A DNA stretch of 6,879 bases from Paludibacter sp. (GTDB taxonomy: Bacteria > Bacteroidota > Bacteroidia > Bacteroidales > Paludibacteraceae), in the NCBI GenBank assembly GCA_028705705.1, contig JAQWCZ010000107.1, positions 1 through 6,879 on the forward strand, given 5' to 3'. Of this stretch, positions 6,495 to 6,879 are shown piece by piece. Each line of letters starts with the position of its first letter. Position 1 is the first letter of the stretch. Below the pieces are notes generated by a model. That model saw only the letters and a list, made by a program, of their open reading frames with translations. It made no database searches and was not told the origin of the DNA. A program made the position numbers and the translations under genes.

Positions 6495-6806
6495 CTAAAT
6501 GTTGGCAGTTATTATTTCTACATTTAATAAGTTGTTTTTAAATAAATCTGCATCATCAGAAACTATCTTCCATTTGTTATACACAATACGTAGCCATGCA
6601 TTACAAAATTCAGATAATACAAGAGAATTGATCCAGATACAAGATTTAGCCGTGTTTACTTTATTGAAAAAATTTGAGTAAATCTTTTGTTTTTGTTTTT
6701 CATAATTAGCAATTGGGCAGAATAGAAACATCCAGACGTTATTGTCAAAGAAAAAAACGTCAGAAGAAAAAGGTGCATAGGTTTTAATGTCGTGTATTTT
6801 AATCAT
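6495..6806 (-). pseudogene. PIN-domain (VapC-like) toxin with apparent central deletion
   Basis: The frame encodes 103 residues. The start resembles Bacteroidota PIN proteins: FFFDNNVWMFLFCPIAN at about 18-34, with the first PIN acid at D21, and INSLVLSEFCNAWLR at 59-73, with the second at E66. The tail KIVSDDADLFKNNLLNVEIITAN (80-102) looks like the last PIN strand and acid cluster, normally separated from LSEF by some 80 or more residues carrying helices and another catalytic acid. Here only about ten residues intervene, so I infer an in-frame deletion of the middle of the domain. PIN proteins are about 130-190 residues long. Intact members are Mg-dependent RNases of VapBC modules; this one is probably inactive. 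A GGGGAA site precedes the ATG, which overlaps the upstream gene's stop (ATGA). It could instead be a small real protein, which seems less likely. Confidence 0.62.
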
Positions 6807-6879
6807 TTCCCCAGGACTTCATCTACTGATTTATTGAAACCGTCCTGATCGTCAAAATATTCTTTAGCCCTTTTAATAG
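6803..6879 (-). CDS. Probable antitoxin partner, C-terminal fragment
   Basis: On the minus strand a frame enters from the right edge and gives 24 complete residues (IKRAKEYFDDQDGFNKSVDE, then VLGK) before TGA at 6805-6803. Its stop shares ATGA with the start of the PIN-domain gene, the four-base overlap typical of antitoxin-toxin pairs. The charged, helical tail suits a short antitoxin, but the DNA-binding part is outside the window. The family is therefore unknown, and the role is inferred from position only. Confidence 0.45.
   Translation of the reverse strand, partial: IKRAKEYFDDQDGFNKSVDEVLGK

Noticed and set aside
6499..6681. Rightward 60-codon frame opposite the PIN-domain gene
   Set aside because: It is antisense to the frame that carries PIN motifs, with no start context or similarity of its own.

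Overview
The window looks like ordinary chromosome from a member of the Bacteroidota, most likely order Bacteroidales. This rests on gene order and style: nadK and pdxJ are divergent, pdxJ leads into exbB, exbD and tonB, most starts have A-rich leaders rather than Shine-Dalgarno sites, promoter-like elements resemble the TTTG / TAnnTTTG type, and there is a seven-helix membrane AraC-type regulator typical of this phylum. No database search was possible, so the lineage is inferred.

Layout. The left edge (1-206) holds the last 67 codons of a rightward gene for the MeaB/ArgK GTPase, which protects B12-dependent methylmalonyl-CoA mutase. It runs tail to tail into a leftward operon spanning 187-3427. 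Read in its own direction, that operon is pdxJ (vitamin B6 ring synthesis), exbB, exbD, a TonB-type energy transducer and a DJ-1/PfpI-family protein. Spacing is tight (18, 118, 1 and 2 bp). The three middle genes form a proton-driven machine that energises outer-membrane transporters. A 103-bp divergent region (3428-3530) separates pdxJ from a rightward pair, nadK (NADP synthesis) and murI (D-glutamate for peptidoglycan), which abut exactly.

The right third (5236-6879) is leftward: a membrane-anchored AraC-family regulator whose 3' end overlaps murI, then the remains of a VapBC-like toxin-antitoxin pair. The PIN-domain gene keeps its N-terminal motifs and its last strand but appears to lack the middle of the fold. 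The partner gene enters from the right edge with only its last 24 codons.

Most of the window is housekeeping. The points most worth checking are the internally shortened PIN toxin, the apparently face-to-face promoters between pdxJ and nadK, and two substitutions at positions of known importance in the ExbB and TonB membrane segments. I found no RNA genes, CRISPR arrays, insertion sequences or clearly new multi-gene system.
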